From HGM13006 sp964514175 (GTDB lineage Bacteria; Bacillota; Clostridia; Oscillospirales; Oscillospiraceae), in contig CAZEPQ010000136.1 of NCBI GenBank assembly GCA_964514175.1, forward strand, positions 1 to 5,145: DNA of 5,145 nt, in the 5' to 3' direction. The notes beneath the pieces are model-generated. The model was not told the DNA's origin and did no database searches. It worked only from the letters and a program-made list of their open reading frames with translations. Within the stretch, counting starts at the first letter, position 1; the number at the start of each line of letters is the position of its first letter. Shown in pieces: positions 4,746 to 5,145 of this stretch. The position numbers and the translations under genes were made by a program.

Positions 4746-4767
4746 GGAGGCGGGTCTCCCCGCCTCC
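4746..4767 (-). terminator. Intrinsic terminator of the thiolase gene
   Basis: A perfect 9-bp GC stem, GGAGGCGGG with CCCGCCTCC, and a 4-base loop, followed on the minus strand by TTTTCGATTTTG. It lies 19 bases after the thiolase stop. It is the best-formed terminator in the window and separates the thiolase from the CoA-transferase genes. Confidence 0.85.
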
Positions 4768-4786
4768 TCCGTATGTCGAGATTAAA

Positions 4787-5145
4787 TTAGCACTTCTCGA
4801 AGATGGTAGCAACGCCCATGCCGCCGCCGATGCAGAGGGTAGCCAGACCCTTCTTAGCCTCGGGACGCTTCTGCATTTCGTGCAGGAGGGTAACGATGAT
4901 ACGAGCGCCGGATGCACCAACGGGGTGACCGATGGAGATAGCGCCGCCGTTGACGTTGACCTTGTCCATGTCGAAGTTCAGCTCGCGAGCAACAGCGATG
5001 GACTGAGCAGCGAAAGCCTCGTTGGCCTCGATGAGGTCGATGTCGTCGATGGTCAGGCCAGCCTTAGCCAGTGCGTTGCGGGAAGCGGGAACGGGGCCAA
5101 CACCCATGATCTTGGGATCGACGCCGCCCTGGCCCCAGGAGACCA
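4787..5145 (-). CDS. Acetyl-CoA acetyltransferase (thiolase), C-terminal part
   Basis: Partial gene: about 119 C-terminal residues of a protein normally near 390; the start and the nucleophilic N-terminal Cys lie beyond the window edge. The frame enters at V-S-W-G-Q-G-G-V-D-P-K-I-M-G and continues through the signature regions of type II thiolases: N-E-A-F-A (Asn codon 5023-5021), G-H-P-V-G-A-S-G (His codon 4927-4925) and L-C-I-G-G-G-M-G (Cys codon 4834-4832), so the visible catalytic residues are intact. It ends in TAA. The enzyme condenses two acetyl-CoA to acetoacetyl-CoA or cleaves it, the first step of butyrate synthesis or the last of acetoacetate use; gene names in related organisms are thlA or atoB. 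It is followed by the CoA-transferase genes, consistent with one pathway. The ATG at 5107-5105 is internal, not the start. A broader-specificity 3-ketoacyl-CoA thiolase cannot be excluded. Confidence 0.93.
   Translation of the reverse strand, partial: VSWGQGGVDPKIMGVGPVPASRNALAKAGLTIDDIDLIEANEAFAAQSIAVARELNFDMDKVNVNGGAISIGHPVGASGARIIVTLLHEMQKRPEAKKGLATLCIGGGMGVATIFEKC

Noticed and set aside
4711..4920. Minus-strand open frame of 69 codons overlapping the thiolase end and the intergenic hairpins
   Set aside because: Out of frame with the clearly conserved thiolase sequence and without a ribosome site.
5105..5107. ATG as start of a short 106-residue thiolase-like protein
   Set aside because: The reading frame continues upstream to the window edge with typical thiolase sequence (V-D-P-K-I-M-G), so this Met is internal.

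Overview
The window looks like a piece of a moderately GC-rich (roughly 55 % by eye) anaerobic Firmicute, most likely a gut Clostridia member of the Oscillospiraceae type. This is inferred from the gene set (thiolase plus AtoDA-type CoA-transferase, a clostridial MATE pump, a DUF2325 protein), from strong AGGAGG-like ribosome binding sites and from the compact intergenic hairpins. No 16S gene or other taxonomic marker is present. All seven genes lie on the minus strand, so transcription runs from high to low coordinates. No gene-free stretch exceeds about 220 bases.

In transcription order: (1) 5145-4787, the C-terminal third of an acetyl-CoA acetyltransferase (thiolase) with its last active-site residues intact, followed by a strong intrinsic terminator (4767-4746) and a two-hairpin element resembling an interspersed repeat (4729-4689). 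(2) 4657-3286, the alpha and beta subunits of a family I CoA-transferase (AtoD/AtoA-like) overlapping by 8 bases. With the thiolase they form a C4 acyl-CoA module: two acetyl-CoA are condensed to or released from acetoacetyl-CoA, and CoA is exchanged between acetoacetate or butyrate and a second acid. The beta subunit keeps the catalytic Glu but has A-E-L-G in place of the usual S-E-N-G. (3) 3167-1785, a complete 460-residue MATE efflux protein. Its probable promoter is followed directly by an 11-bp-arm dyad that could be a repressor operator and also a terminator for the CoA-transferase operon. (4) 1568-1284, a small DUF2325 protein behind a near-ideal promoter (TTGACA-17-TAATAT). Two GTTAG-N6-CTAAC dyads lie in its leader, one at the predicted transcription start; they resemble half-sites of metal-dependent DtxR/MntR-type repressors. 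(5) 1110-42, a nitroreductase-family flavoprotein followed 31 bases later by an unrecognised 136-residue protein, behind two overlapping terminator hairpins and their own promoter.

I see no mobile element, CRISPR array, RNA gene or clearly new multi-gene system. The points most worth a second look are the regulatory dyads ahead of DUF2325 and MATE, the altered catalytic motif of the CoA-transferase beta subunit, the overlapping terminator hairpins and the unknown partner of the nitroreductase.
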